64,000 nucleotides of DNA from Mycolicibacillus trivialis (GCF_002102395.1 NZ_LQPZ01000033.1:1-64000), one strand, 5' to 3'. Positions 34,241-42,804 are shown, numbered from the stretch's first letter. Notes: generated from the sequence alone by a model not told the origin. Numbers and translations: made by a program.

Positions 34241-34935
34241 ACGCAACCCAGACCGTCACCGGTCCGGTCACCGCCCTGCGGGACGACTGGATCATGCGCT
34301 CGATGCTGAGCCGGGTGGGCGACATCCCCGAGACCGTGCTGCTGCCGATGCTGCGGCTGGTCGCCGACGATCGCACAGCGGTCGACGACGGCTGGGCCGC
34401 CGTCATCGCCGAACGGAAACCGAACCGGCTGTTCGAGTCCCCCCGCAAGTCGTGGCAGCGCCGCTACGGTCAGTTCGTCTACGAACTGGAATGGGCCAGC
34501 AGCGAACTGGTGCGGTTCCTGCCCTACGCCGATGTGGAGGAGCTGGTCTCCTCGACCGTGGCCACCCGACTGCGCCGATGGCTGCGCTATCTGCTGCCGA
34601 TGTTCAACGCGGTCCGTTTGGTCCCGCCGGGCCTGCACCCCACCGTGATGGACACCGGTGTCGGGGTGGCGACGTTTCTGGTCGGCCCGATCCACCGCAC
34701 CGGGGTGGAGGCCGACGGTACCGTCGTCTATGAGATCCCCGAATGCGCGATGCACACCTCGGTGGGAACCAATTCGCCGCAGGAGAATTCGTGCCTGATG
34801 GCGTGCAAGGCGGCCTGCGAGAAGGTGTTCGACGCCAACTCGGCGATGCCGCTGGAGTTCGACCCCCATCTGCCCGGACTCTCCTGCACCCTGCGGGTGC
34901 GTCCGGCCGGCCCGCCCGCCCCCGACCACCAGTAA
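34237..34935 (+). CDS. DWARF27-like (DUF4033-type) carotene isomerase candidate
   Basis: A 232-residue soluble protein. The C-terminal ~70 residues carry Cys170, a C-x3-C-x3-C cluster (Cys186, Cys190, Cys194 in SCLMACKAAC), then MPLEFDPHLPGLSC with Cys217. This order and spacing is the one I know from plant DWARF27, the iron-containing beta-carotene 9-cis/all-trans isomerase of strigolactone synthesis (a cysteine, CVGICINTC, then VPLYMEPNF...SC). The ~130-residue N-terminal part is helical and unassigned. The start overlaps the Mce-associated gene as GTGA, and a carotenoid oxygenase follows after 10 bp. The match is by motif only. An unrelated cysteine-rich metalloprotein is the main alternative. 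Confidence 0.55.
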   Translation: MNATQTVTGPVTALRDDWIMRSMLSRVGDIPETVLLPMLRLVADDRTAVDDGWAAVIAERKPNRLFESPRKSWQRRYGQFVYELEWASSELVRFLPYADVEELVSSTVATRLRRWLRYLLPMFNAVRLVPPGLHPTVMDTGVGVATFLVGPIHRTGVEADGTVVYEIPECAMHTSVGTNSPQENSCLMACKAACEKVFDANSAMPLEFDPHLPGLSCTLRVRPAGPPAPDHQ

Positions 34936-34945
34936 AGGACGATCC

Positions 34946-36391
34946 GTGACCAACACCGATGAAGCCGGCCGCGACTTCGCCGCCTACACCCCGCTCTACG
35001 AGGAGTACGACTACCTCATCGACGACACCGAGGGCGCACTGCCCGCCGACCTGGAGGGCACGCTGTACCGCAACGGCGCAGGCAAACTCGACGCCGGCGG
35101 GCAGACGCTGGGCCACCTGTTCGACGGTGACGGCATGCTGTCGATGTTCGCCATGTCCGACGGCAAGGTGCACTACCGCAACCGCTACGTGCGCACCAAG
35201 CACTACCGCAAGTCGCTGACCTCCCGCGGCGCCCCGTACCGGGCGCTCGGAACCATGCGTCCCGGCGGGCTGATCGCCAACGCCCTGCGGTTCCCCGCCA
35301 ATGTCGCCAACACCGGCGTGGTGATGCACGCCGGGAAACTGCTCGCGCTGTGGGAGGGCGGCCCACCCACCGAGATCGACCCGGACACGCTCGACACCGT
35401 CGGCGTGCACAACTTCGACGGCGAACTGAAGTGGATCGGGGCGTTCTCCGCGCACCCGAAATGGGACCCCGAGACCGGGGACATGTTCAACTTCGGGCTG
35501 GCGATGGTGCCGTTCCCCAAACTGGCGTGCTACCGGGTGGACCGGGCCGGCAAGCTGCACCGGCTGGGCCAGTTGAACCTGCCGCTGGCGCGGTTCAACC
35601 ACGACATGGGGCTGACCAAGAAACACGTGGTGTTCGCGATCCCGCCGCTGGTGTTCCCCACCACCAAACTGCTCGGCGCCGGCCTGGGGTTCCGCAACTT
35701 CATCGACGCCATCGAGTACGACCCCGGCCAGGGCACGATGATCGGTCTGGTCCCCCGCGACGGCGGCAAGCCCCGGGTGATCTACACCGACCCGCTGCTG
35801 CACCTGCACCTGGCCAACACCTACGAGGACGGCTCGGACACCGTGGTGGAACTGGTCCACTACGACGCCTCCTGGGAGGAGCTCAACGGTCAGCTCTCCA
35901 CCTTGAGCACCGATACGGCCGGGGAGATCGGCTCCTACGGCGGTACGTTGCTGCGGCTGCGGATCACCCCGTCGGACAAGGTGATCCATGAACCGATCAC
36001 CGACCTGGTCGGCGAGTTCCCGTCGTTCAACATCCGGCGGACCGGCAAGCCCAACCGCTACACCTACCTGTCGGCCGACGCTGACGGCAGCGCCTACCCG
36101 AACGCGGTGGCCAAGCTCGACAACACCACCGGCAAGACCATCGTCCACCAGTTCCCCTACGGCCACCAGCCGCACGAGGCGGTGTTCGCCGCCCGCCCGG
36201 GAGCCACCGCCGAGGACGACGGATGGTTGCTGATCACCACCCAGGACGGGGTGAACAACCGGGCCAGCCTGGTCGTTCTCGACGCCCAGGACGTGGCGGC
36301 CGGGCCGGTGTTCACCGGGCGGCTGCGGCACCATCTGCCGCTGACCTTCCACGGCAGCTACACACCGCGGGTGGCCCGGCCCACCGGTTGA
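34946..36391 (+). CDS. Carotenoid cleavage-type oxygenase, second copy
   Basis: A 481-residue carotenoid oxygenase-family enzyme. LYRNGAGKLDAGG and HLFDGDGMLSMFA open the propeller. The four histidine contexts for the Fe(II) centre are FSAHPKW, FNHDMGL, LHLAN (after PLLHLH) and LTFHGSYTP. It is a distinct paralogue of the copy at 10865-12316, clearly diverged rather than a recent duplicate. The GTG at 34946 has AAAGGA upstream. It is the last gene of the P450-mce-D27-like unit, so cleavage of the imported lipid is a natural reading. Confidence 0.93.
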   Translation: MTNTDEAGRDFAAYTPLYEEYDYLIDDTEGALPADLEGTLYRNGAGKLDAGGQTLGHLFDGDGMLSMFAMSDGKVHYRNRYVRTKHYRKSLTSRGAPYRALGTMRPGGLIANALRFPANVANTGVVMHAGKLLALWEGGPPTEIDPDTLDTVGVHNFDGELKWIGAFSAHPKWDPETGDMFNFGLAMVPFPKLACYRVDRAGKLHRLGQLNLPLARFNHDMGLTKKHVVFAIPPLVFPTTKLLGAGLGFRNFIDAIEYDPGQGTMIGLVPRDGGKPRVIYTDPLLHLHLANTYEDGSDTVVELVHYDASWEELNGQLSTLSTDTAGEIGSYGGTLLRLRITPSDKVIHEPITDLVGEFPSFNIRRTGKPNRYTYLSADADGSAYPNAVAKLDNTTGKTIVHQFPYGHQPHEAVFAARPGATAEDDGWLLITTQDGVNNRASLVVLDAQDVAAGPVFTGRLRHHLPLTFHGSYTPRVARPTG

Positions 36392-36418
36392 GCCGGTGGC
36401 CGCCCCGGTTCGCCCCGG

Positions 36419-37123
36419 TCAGCCCATGATCGGGGCGAACTCCGGGGCGATCAGGTCGGCGACCGCATCCCAGGGCACGGTGATCACCGCCAGGCCGCGG
36501 CCGAACTGGTAGTCCGGGAAGTGCAGTTCGATGCCGCCGTCGGTGGGGATCCAGTATTTGAAGTTGACGTCGATCGGTGCCACCTCGTTGCCGAACTGCC
36601 AGGTGCCCGGATGCTTCGGCGGCGCGTAGACCGTGGGCAGGATCGCGACCGTCTGGTCCGCCAACCGCACCAGACCGGCCTTCTTGTCGGTGAAAAGATT
36701 GTCCCAGGTGATCAATACTCCGCTGCGTTTATCGAATACCCGGGTGGCGACGGCATGAAATGGCATATTCGGCATATCGGTGCTGTATTCGCCGACAAAT
36801 AATTCCGAGACGGTGATCGGTCCGAAAAACGGCGTGCCGGTCGAATGGAAGGTCCAGGGCTGGGTCTTGGTCGCGCTGGGCTCGTAGGTGGCGACCTGAC
36901 CGCGCGCCTCCGCGTCGATGATGTCGTTGATGGCGGCGACCACCGACGGGTCTCCCCCTGTGATTCTTTGGTAGTCAACGCTCCACTGGCCCAACCTATC
37001 CGGGCTTGTACCCGAAATCGAGGACGGGACCGTCCGGAGGTCTTCGGCCGCTGCGGCGCCGGCACCGAAGAGGTAGGCGGTGAGGGTCAGCACCGCCACC
37101 CCGATCCGTGTCCAGGTGTTCAC
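36419..37123 (-). CDS. Secreted protein with a DUF3298-like C-terminal domain
   Basis: A 234-residue exported protein. A signal peptide spans about residues 1-26, with hydrophobic core IGVAVLTLTAYLFGAGAAAA. The C-terminal half resembles DUF3298/RsiV-type extracytoplasmic domains: ITWDNLFTDKKAGLVRLAD, then FPDYQFGRGLAVITVPWDAV. The GTG at 37123 follows GGGGAGA; an upstream ATG is less plausible. The stretch 36690-37180 is richer in A and T than its surroundings, hinting at separate acquisition. The function is unknown. It converges with the carotenoid oxygenase gene, 27 bp apart. Confidence 0.75.
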   Translation of the reverse strand: MNTWTRIGVAVLTLTAYLFGAGAAAAEDLRTVPSSISGTSPDRLGQWSVDYQRITGGDPSVVAAINDIIDAEARGQVATYEPSATKTQPWTFHSTGTPFFGPITVSELFVGEYSTDMPNMPFHAVATRVFDKRSGVLITWDNLFTDKKAGLVRLADQTVAILPTVYAPPKHPGTWQFGNEVAPIDVNFKYWIPTDGGIELHFPDYQFGRGLAVITVPWDAVADLIAPEFAPIMG

Positions 37124-37186
37124 GCTCTCCCCCTTTTTCGGCAACCGTGTTCCGTTCGAATATATCGGAGCGGTAGTATTCCGCGC

Positions 37187-38227
37187 ATGAGAATCGGCGT
37201 GCAATTATCGTATTCCGGCGGCTTCAAGGAAACGGTCGACCAGGTTGTCGAGTTGGAGAAAGTCGGCCTGGACATCGTGTTGGTCGCCGAGGCGTATTCC
37301 TACGACGCGATCAGCCAGCTGGGCTACCTGGCGGCCAAGACCGACCGCGTCGAACTGGGGTCGGGGGTGGTGCCGATCTACATCCGCACGCCGTCGCTGC
37401 TGGCGATGACCGCGGCCGGACTGGACTACGTCTCCGACGGTCGGTTCCGCCTCGGCATCGGCACTTCGGGACCGCAGGTGATGGAAGGCTTCCACGGTGT
37501 GCCGTTCGACGCCCCCCTCGGTCGCACCCGGGAAGTGGTGGAGATCTGCCGGAAGGTATGGCGGCGCGAAGACCTGCACCACGACGGCGCCCACTATCAG
37601 ATCCCGCTGCCCGCCGGCGAGGGCACCGGTTTGGGTAAGCCGCTGCACCTTATCAATCACCCGGTGCGCGAACGGATCCCGATCTCGATCGCGGCGCTGG
37701 GACCGAAGAACGTCGCGTTGACCGCGGAGATCGCCGAGGGCTGGCAACCGGTGTTCTTCCACCCGGAGAAGGCGATGGATGTCTGGGGCGAGGCGCTGGC
37801 CGCCGGGCAGGCCAAGCGGGATCCGGCGCTGGGCCCACTGGACGTGATGGTGGGGGCATCGCTGGCCATCGGCGATGACGTCGAGGAGCGGATCGCCTGG
37901 GCCAAGCCGATACTCGCGCTCTACCTGGGTGGGATGGGTGCCAAGGGCCGCAATTTCTACCACAGCCTGGCCACTCGGTACGGCTACGGTCCGGCAGCCG
38001 ACCGGATCCAGGAGCTGTACCTGTCCGGGCGGAAGCAGGAGGCGATCGCCGCGGTGCCCGACGAATTGGTGCGCGCGGTCTCGCTGATCGGTCCCCGCGG
38101 GTTCGTCGCCGAGCGGGTGGCCGCGTTCGCGGCGGCGGGGGTGACGACGCTGCTGGTGGGTCCGGTGACCGGCGACCCACGCGAGTACGTGCGCTACGTC
38201 GAGCAGTTGCGCGAACTGCTGCCCTGA
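37187..38227 (+). CDS. LLM-class F420-dependent oxidoreductase
   Basis: A 346-residue luciferase-like monooxygenase-fold protein. SYSGGFKETVDQVVELEK at the N-terminus and LGIGTSGPQVMEGFHGVPFD with GRTREVVEICRK place it with mycobacterial F420-dependent enzymes such as Rv3520c, which is linked to sterol-catabolism genes. It would use reduced F420 to reduce an enone or similar group. The ATG at 37187 is 63 bp from the divergent secreted-protein gene. It is the last gene before the conserved core resumes. Confidence 0.88.
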   Translation: MRIGVQLSYSGGFKETVDQVVELEKVGLDIVLVAEAYSYDAISQLGYLAAKTDRVELGSGVVPIYIRTPSLLAMTAAGLDYVSDGRFRLGIGTSGPQVMEGFHGVPFDAPLGRTREVVEICRKVWRREDLHHDGAHYQIPLPAGEGTGLGKPLHLINHPVRERIPISIAALGPKNVALTAEIAEGWQPVFFHPEKAMDVWGEALAAGQAKRDPALGPLDVMVGASLAIGDDVEERIAWAKPILALYLGGMGAKGRNFYHSLATRYGYGPAADRIQELYLSGRKQEAIAAVPDELVRAVSLIGPRGFVAERVAAFAAAGVTTLLVGPVTGDPREYVRYVEQLRELLP

Positions 38228-38244
38228 CCGGCCGCGCCGCGCCC

Positions 38245-39672
38245 TCAGGCCCCGGCCTGGGGCAGTTCGTCGGCGGCGGTCTGGCACGGCGTTCGCAGAT
38301 CGGTCCCCGCGGTTTCCGGCCCGGCCGGTGCCGGTCGGTTCGACAGTGGGTCGGTCGACGGCGGCGGTTCGGTTTCCGGTGGGGTCGGCGGCCCGTCGGC
38401 CGGGGGTGCCACCGGCACGGGGTCGACCGGTGGGCCGCCCGCCGGTTCGGGTGGGCCCGGTTCACCGGTGTCGGCCGGCGTGGCCGGCGCGGTGTCGGTG
38501 TCGGTGTCGGTGTCGAGGACGGTGCCGGGGTGGCCGGGTTCGGCGGCCCGGTCGTCCTCCCCCGGATCGGGGCGCACCGCCTCGGGATCGTCGGCGCCCG
38601 GGTCGGGGTCCTCTGCGTCCGGGCCGGGGTCGTCATCCTTGCCCGGATCGCCCGGATCGGGTCCGGGGGCTCCGGTGGCCCCGAACAGCGCCGCCAGGCT
38701 CGCGCCGAGCAAGCGGCCCAGCATCGGCAGGATGCCGGGGCCGGCGACACCGGCCGATGCGCCGTCACCGGTCCACCCGGCCGCCGGATCGGCCCACCCC
38801 GGAGCCTGGGCGGCCACCGGGTCGGCGGGCGCCGCGGATCCCGCGGGCGCGGCGGTGGGTGGCGCGGCCGTGTCGGGCGCCGCCACCGGCGCACCGGCGA
38901 ACGGTGCCGGTTCGGCCGAGAACGCGGGCGGCCGGTCGGCCACCGGCCACGATGCGGCGACCGCCGCGATCGGGTCCGGCTCAGCCGGGGCGACGCCCGG
39001 CAGGGCGAAGCCGGCGGCGCCGGTCGCGACGATCCGGTCGAGGGCACGGCGGTAGCCGTCGGCGATGGCGGTGCGTGCCTCGTGCATCGCGGCGGCCCAG
39101 TCGGTGCCGATCTCGGTCTGCAGGTAGCCGGTGATCTCGCCGGCCACCACCTCCTCGGCCCGCCGGTCACCGGGACCGTGGACCACCGCATCGGCCGCGG
39201 CGAGCCAGACCGGTCGACGGTCCGCGAAGCGGTCATCGATCGCCGCCGCGGCGTCGGCCTTGGCGGCGACCGCCATCCCGAGCCCGTCCCGTAGGGCGGC
39301 GCAGGCCGCGGCGGCGGCCCGCATCGCCTCCGCCACCTGCTGGGCGGCCTCGCGGTGCCGCCGCAGGAAGCCCGTCACGGCCTGCGCGGCCGGACCCGAC
39401 CACGCCCCGGCCAGTTCGGCGGCCAGCCGCCGTTCGGTGGCGACCGCGTCGTCGGCGACCGCCGCCGCCGACCACAGCAGTGCGCAGTCCCGGTCGAGTG
39501 CGGCCAGGTCCAGGCCGTCCTCGCGGTCGTACTCGTCGAGTAGCCGCCGGTCGTGGCCGGTCAGGTCCGGATGCCGGTAGCCCAGCCGGGCCGCCGCCGA
39601 CACGTAACGCTGGGTGTGTGCGACCGCCCGGCGGCCGCGCTCCAGCAGCGCGCCTGCCGGTGTCACGGTCAC
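38245..39672 (-). CDS. Large alanine/proline-rich protein (Rv3439c-like), possible type VII-exported protein
   Basis: A 475-residue protein matching the position of M. tuberculosis Rv3439c beside glmM. The first ~230 residues are alanine-rich and helical (AGAWSGPAAQAVTGFLRRHREAA split over two helices) with a WSG turn like WXG100/EspB-type helical hairpins. The rest is disordered Pro/Ala/Asp-rich sequence with a DTDTDTDT run encoded by four GGTGTC hexamers. There is no signal peptide or clear membrane helix. The GTG at 39672 follows the Rv3440c-like stop by 4 bp. Export with its small partner is inferred; the function is unknown. Confidence 0.7.
   Translation of the reverse strand: MTVTPAGALLERGRRAVAHTQRYVSAAARLGYRHPDLTGHDRRLLDEYDREDGLDLAALDRDCALLWSAAAVADDAVATERRLAAELAGAWSGPAAQAVTGFLRRHREAAQQVAEAMRAAAAACAALRDGLGMAVAAKADAAAAIDDRFADRRPVWLAAADAVVHGPGDRRAEEVVAGEITGYLQTEIGTDWAAAMHEARTAIADGYRRALDRIVATGAAGFALPGVAPAEPDPIAAVAASWPVADRPPAFSAEPAPFAGAPVAAPDTAAPPTAAPAGSAAPADPVAAQAPGWADPAAGWTGDGASAGVAGPGILPMLGRLLGASLAALFGATGAPGPDPGDPGKDDDPGPDAEDPDPGADDPEAVRPDPGEDDRAAEPGHPGTVLDTDTDTDTAPATPADTGEPGPPEPAGGPPVDPVPVAPPADGPPTPPETEPPPSTDPLSNRPAPAGPETAGTDLRTPCQTAADELPQAGA
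38491..38514. repeat. Hexanucleotide tandem repeat inside the Rv3439c-like gene
   Basis: Four perfect copies of GGTGTC on the plus strand encode alternating Asp-Thr in the minus-strand protein. The unit is a multiple of three, so copy-number changes would keep the frame and only lengthen or shorten the acidic linker. Confidence 0.8.
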
Positions 39673-39676
39673 CGGG

Positions 39677-39991
39677 TCAGCCGAGCCGTGCCGCGCACCG
39701 TGACTCGGCGTCGGTGTAGCGGTCCGCCGTCGCGCGCAGGGTCAGCGCGATCTCGTTGACCGCCCGCGACCACCGGTGCAGGCTCGCGCCGAGGCGGTCC
39801 AGCTCGGTGCGAAGCGCGTCACCGTCGGCGCCGTGCGCCCGGCCCGCGCGGGAGCCGTCGAAGCTCAGCCCGGTTCGGTGCCGGTGCGCCGCAGCCGCCA
39901 GGGCCTGCCCGTGGGCGGCGAAGCGGTCGGCCACCCCGCGCACCGCGGCGGTGTAGAATCGGACACCGGTGTCGATCGGAGGTTCTGCCAT
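39677..39991 (-). CDS. Small helical protein, EspC/DUF2580-like type VII secretion target (Rv3440c-like)
   Basis: A 104-residue, almost wholly helical protein. The pattern VRFYTAAVRGVADRFAAHG...LRTELDRLGASLHRWSRAVNEIALTLRATADRYTDAE split over helix 1 and helix 2 is that of EspC-like and WXG100-related proteins, including the YxxxE-like YTDAE near the C-terminus that serves as a type VII export signal. The ATG at 39991 has GGAGG upstream. It sits immediately before the large Rv3439c-like gene, suggesting a chaperone/partner pair, and 37 bp after glmM. Confidence 0.65.
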   Translation of the reverse strand: MAEPPIDTGVRFYTAAVRGVADRFAAHGQALAAAAHRHRTGLSFDGSRAGRAHGADGDALRTELDRLGASLHRWSRAVNEIALTLRATADRYTDAESRCAARLG

Positions 39992-40028
39992 ACCGGTAGG
40001 ACCGCCGCGCGCCGCGTGCGGTTCCCGG

Positions 40029-41360
40029 TCAGTGCTGGGCGGCGACGACGTCGGCGACCCGGCCGGCGACGCGGTGGGCGGTGTCCTCGTCGGCCGCCTC
40101 CACCATGACCCGCACCAGTTGTTCGGTTCCGGAGGGCCGCAACAGGATCCGCCCGGTCTCCCCGAGTTCGCCCTCGGCCTCCTCGACCGCGTCACGGACC
40201 GCCGGGGCGGCCGCGACGGTGGCCTTGTCGGCCACCTCGACGTTGATCAGCACCTGTGGCAGGGTGCGCATCGCGGCCGCCAGCTCGGCCAGCGCGGCGC
40301 CGGTCTGCGCCATCCGCGACATCAGGCTCAACCCGGTGATGATGCCGTCACCGGTGCTGACCAACCCGGGCAGCACGATGTGCCCGGATTGTTCACCGCC
40401 GAGGCTGTAGCCGCCGGCCCGCAGTTCCTCGAGGACGTAGCGGTCGCCGACGGCGGTGGTGCGCACGGTGATTCCGGCGTCGCGCATCGCCAGGTGCAGG
40501 CCCAGGTTGCTCATCACGGTGGCGACCAGGGTGTCCGCGGCCAGCGTGCCGGCTTCCTGCATCGCCAGGGCCAGCACCGCCATGATCGCGTCGCCGTCGA
40601 CCACGGCGCCGGTGGCGTCCACGGCCAAGCAGCGGTCGGCGTCACCGTCGTGGGCGATGCCCAGGTCGGCGTCGTGCTCGCGCACCGCGTCGCGCAGCGG
40701 GTCCAGGTGGGTCGATCCGCATCGGTCGTTGATGTTGAGCCCGTCGGGGTCGGCGTTGATCGCGACGACCTTCGCCCCGGCGGCGTGGTAGGCGCGCGGG
40801 GCGGCCACCGACGCCGCGCCGTGCGAGCAGTCCACGACCACGGTCAGACCGCTCAGGTCGGCGGTGGCCGCCGCGGCGACCCGGCCGAGGTAGCGGTCCA
40901 TCGCGTCGGCCGCGTCCCGGACCCGGCCCACCTGCGCACCGACCGGCCGCAACCCGGGTCCGGCCGCCACCTGCTCCTCGATACGGTCCTCGGCGGCGTC
41001 GTCGAGCTTCTGCCCGCCCGCGCCGAAGATCTTGATGCCGTTGTCGGGCATCGGGTTGTGCGAAGCGGAGATCATCACGCCGAGCGCGGCGTCGTAGGCG
41101 TCGGTGAGGTAGGCCACCGCCGGGGTGGGCAGCACCCCGACCCGCAGGGTGTCGACACCCTGGCTGGTCAGACCGGCGATGACGGCGGCTTCGAGCATCT
41201 CGCCGCTGGCCCGCGGGTCGCGGCCCACCACCGCCACCGGCCGGCCGTCGGTGACGGCCAACTGGTGGGCGGCGGCGGCTCCGAGAGCCAGTGCGAGTTC
41301 CGCGGTCAGTTCGCGGTTGGCGACCCCACGGACACCGTCGGTGCCGAAAAGGCGACCCAT
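40029..41360 (-). CDS. glmM: Phosphoglucosamine mutase
   Basis: A 443-residue GlmM converting glucosamine-6-phosphate to the 1-phosphate for UDP-GlcNAc synthesis. It begins with the family signature [12 protein letters not shown]. The catalytic phosphoserine is Ser100 in [18 protein letters not shown] (about 240-245) binds Mg2+, and the C-terminal [13 protein letters not shown] holds the phosphate. It is 6 bp downstream of rpsI, so cell-wall precursor supply and ribosome synthesis share a transcript here, as in other mycobacteria. Confidence 0.97.
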   Translation of the reverse strand: MGRLFGTDGVRGVANRELTAELALALGAAAAHQLAVTDGRPVAVVGRDPRASGEMLEAAVIAGLTSQGVDTLRVGVLPTPAVAYLTDAYDAALGVMISASHNPMPDNGIKIFGAGGQKLDDAAEDRIEEQVAAGPGLRPVGAQVGRVRDAADAMDRYLGRVAAAATADLSGLTVVVDCSHGAASVAAPRAYHAAGAKVVAINADPDGLNINDRCGSTHLDPLRDAVREHDADLGIAHDGDADRCLAVDATGAVVDGDAIMAVLALAMQEAGTLAADTLVATVMSNLGLHLAMRDAGITVRTTAVGDRYVLEELRAGGYSLGGEQSGHIVLPGLVSTGDGIITGLSLMSRMAQTGAALAELAAAMRTLPQVLINVEVADKATVAAAPAVRDAVEEAEGELGETGRILLRPSGTEQLVRVMVEAADEDTAHRVAGRVADVVAAQH

Positions 41361-41366
41361 GGCAGG

Positions 41367-41846
41367 TCAGCGCTTGCTGTACTGCGGCGCCTTGCGGGCC
41401 TTCTTCAAGCCGTACTTCTTGCGTTCGATCTCCCGCGGGTCACGGGTGAGGAAGCCGGCCTTCTTCAGCACCGGCCGGTCCTCCGGGGAGACCAGGATCA
41501 GCGCCCGGGCGATGGCCAGGCGCAGCGCGCCGGCCTGGCCGGACGGGCCGCCGCCGTCGAGGTGGGCGTAGATGTCCACGCTGTCGGCGCGGTCCACGGC
41601 CACCAGCGGCGCCTTGATCTGCTGCTGGTGGACCTTGTTGGGGAAGTAGTTCTCCAGCGATCTGCCGTCGAGTTCGAACTTGCCGGTGCCGGGCACCAGG
41701 CGAACCCGGGCGACGGCTTCCTTGCGCCGGCCCACGGTCTGGATGAGGCCCTCGATCACGACCGGCTCGCGCGGGGTGTCGGCGGCGGTCTCGGCGGGCT
41801 GGGTTTCGGGGTTGTCGGCCACCGGCTGGTTGGTCGGCTCGGTCAC
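41367..41846 (-). CDS. rpsI: 30S ribosomal protein S9
   Basis: A 159-residue S9 with a 30-residue acidic N-terminal extension common in actinobacteria. The core carries [14 protein letters not shown], and the C-terminal basic tail ends in RKAPQYSKR, which reaches toward the P-site tRNA. It overlaps the L13 stop by 4 bp. Confidence 0.98.
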   Translation of the reverse strand: MTEPTNQPVADNPETQPAETAADTPREPVVIEGLIQTVGRRKEAVARVRLVPGTGKFELDGRSLENYFPNKVHQQQIKAPLVAVDRADSVDIYAHLDGGGPSGQAGALRLAIARALILVSPEDRPVLKKAGFLTRDPREIERKKYGLKKARKAPQYSKR

Positions 41847-42286
41847 TGGGTCACCTGCTTGATCTCGTACGGAACCGGCTGCTGGGCGGCGTGCGGGTGC
41901 TCGGGCCCGGCGTAGACGCGCAGCTTGGTCTTGATCTGGCGGCCCAGCCGGTTCTTCGGCAGCATCCCGACGATCGCCTTCTCCACGACCCGCTCGGGGT
42001 GTTTGTCCATCAGGTCGGCGACGGTGCGCTTGCGCAGCCCGCCCGGGTAACCCGAGTGCCGGTAGACCAGCGTGCGCTTGGGCTTGTCGCTGCTGATGGC
42101 GACCTTGTCGGCGTTGATGACGATGACGAAGTCGCCACCGTCGACGTTCGGCGTGAACGTCGGCTTGTGCTTGCCGCGCAGCAGCGTCGCCGCCGCGGAG
42201 GCCAGCCGGCCGAGCACCACGTCAGTGGCGTCGATGACATGCCACGCGCGCGTGGTGTCACCGGCCTTCGGCGTGTAAGTGGGCAC
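41843..42286 (-). CDS. rplM: 50S ribosomal protein L13
   Basis: A 147-residue L13, an early assembly protein of the 50S subunit. It starts [20 protein letters not shown], and the conserved [11 protein letters not shown] lies near the C-terminus. It is the first gene of rplM-rpsI-glmM. Confidence 0.98.
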   Translation of the reverse strand: MPTYTPKAGDTTRAWHVIDATDVVLGRLASAAATLLRGKHKPTFTPNVDGGDFVIVINADKVAISSDKPKRTLVYRHSGYPGGLRKRTVADLMDKHPERVVEKAIVGMLPKNRLGRQIKTKLRVYAGPEHPHAAQQPVPYEIKQVTQ

Positions 42287-42457
42287 AGCGCTTACTCGAC
42301 TTTCTCTCGGGTTGATCCCGGGGTGCCCCGGGTGCCGGTCCGGCGTGAGCGGCGAGGATGGTCTCGGCGACCGACATCGACCCGAGGATCCGTGCTGACC
42401 GCACGCCAGCGAAGGAGCTTACCGGCCGCTGTCCGCGCTGGTCAAAATCGGGGTGAC
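42287..42457 (-). promoter_or_regulatory. Leader/promoter region of rplM-rpsI-glmM
   Basis: This non-coding gap upstream of rplM must hold the operon promoter. A GC-rich inverted stretch around 42316-42345 could form a leader hairpin near the ribosome site. I see no confident -35/-10 pair and no recognised riboswitch. Confidence 0.35.
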
Positions 42458-42496
42458 GGTGTGGCCCCGGCCGCTCCCCAACATCGGGGCCACACC
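42458..42496 (-). terminator. Rho-independent-type terminator after esxT
   Basis: Perfect 11-bp stem GGTGTGGCCCC (42458-42468) and GGGGCCACACC (42486-42496) with a 17-nt loop, starting 11 bp beyond the esxT stop in the direction of transcription. It separates the esx genes from the ribosomal-protein operon that follows. Confidence 0.75.
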
Positions 42497-42507
42497 ATGC
42501 TCCCCGG

Positions 42508-42804
42508 TCAGCGGCGCCAGGAATTCGCCGCCTGCCGGTCGGTGTGGGCCAGCTCGCCGGCCCCGTCCCGTACCGCGTTGCCCAGCTCGACCAGGATGTC
42601 GTTGAGCGCGGCGGCCGCCCGGTGCCAACGGTGCTGCTCGTCGCGGTAGGCGGTGGCGGCTTCGCGGGTCCAGGTCTGCAGCAGCGGCGCGATCTGCCTG
42701 CTCAGGTCCTGCAACGCGCCGGCGATCCGCGCCGAGGTGGCCTGGATGTCGCGGCGGATGAGGTCGTCCATCGCGTCGAAGCGGTAGGACAGGACGTGTT
42801 CCAT
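42508..42804 (-). CDS. esxT: ESX-4 secreted WXG100-family protein EsxT
   Basis: A 98-residue helical-hairpin protein. LQTWTREAATAYRDEQHRWH closely matches M. tuberculosis EsxT, including the loop WTR instead of the canonical WxG. It forms a heterodimer with EsxU, encoded 14 bp upstream, and is the substrate of ESX-4. The ATG at 42804 has a GGAG site upstream. A possible YxxxD/E export signal is not obvious in its C-terminus (LAHTDRQAANS). Confidence 0.93.
   Translation of the reverse strand: MEHVLSYRFDAMDDLIRRDIQATSARIAGALQDLSRQIAPLLQTWTREAATAYRDEQHRWHRAAAALNDILVELGNAVRDGAGELAHTDRQAANSWRR

Noticed and set aside
42287..42457. L13-type autoregulatory RNA leader
   Set aside because: A GC-rich hairpin is possible, but I could not recognise the known L13 leader consensus in it.
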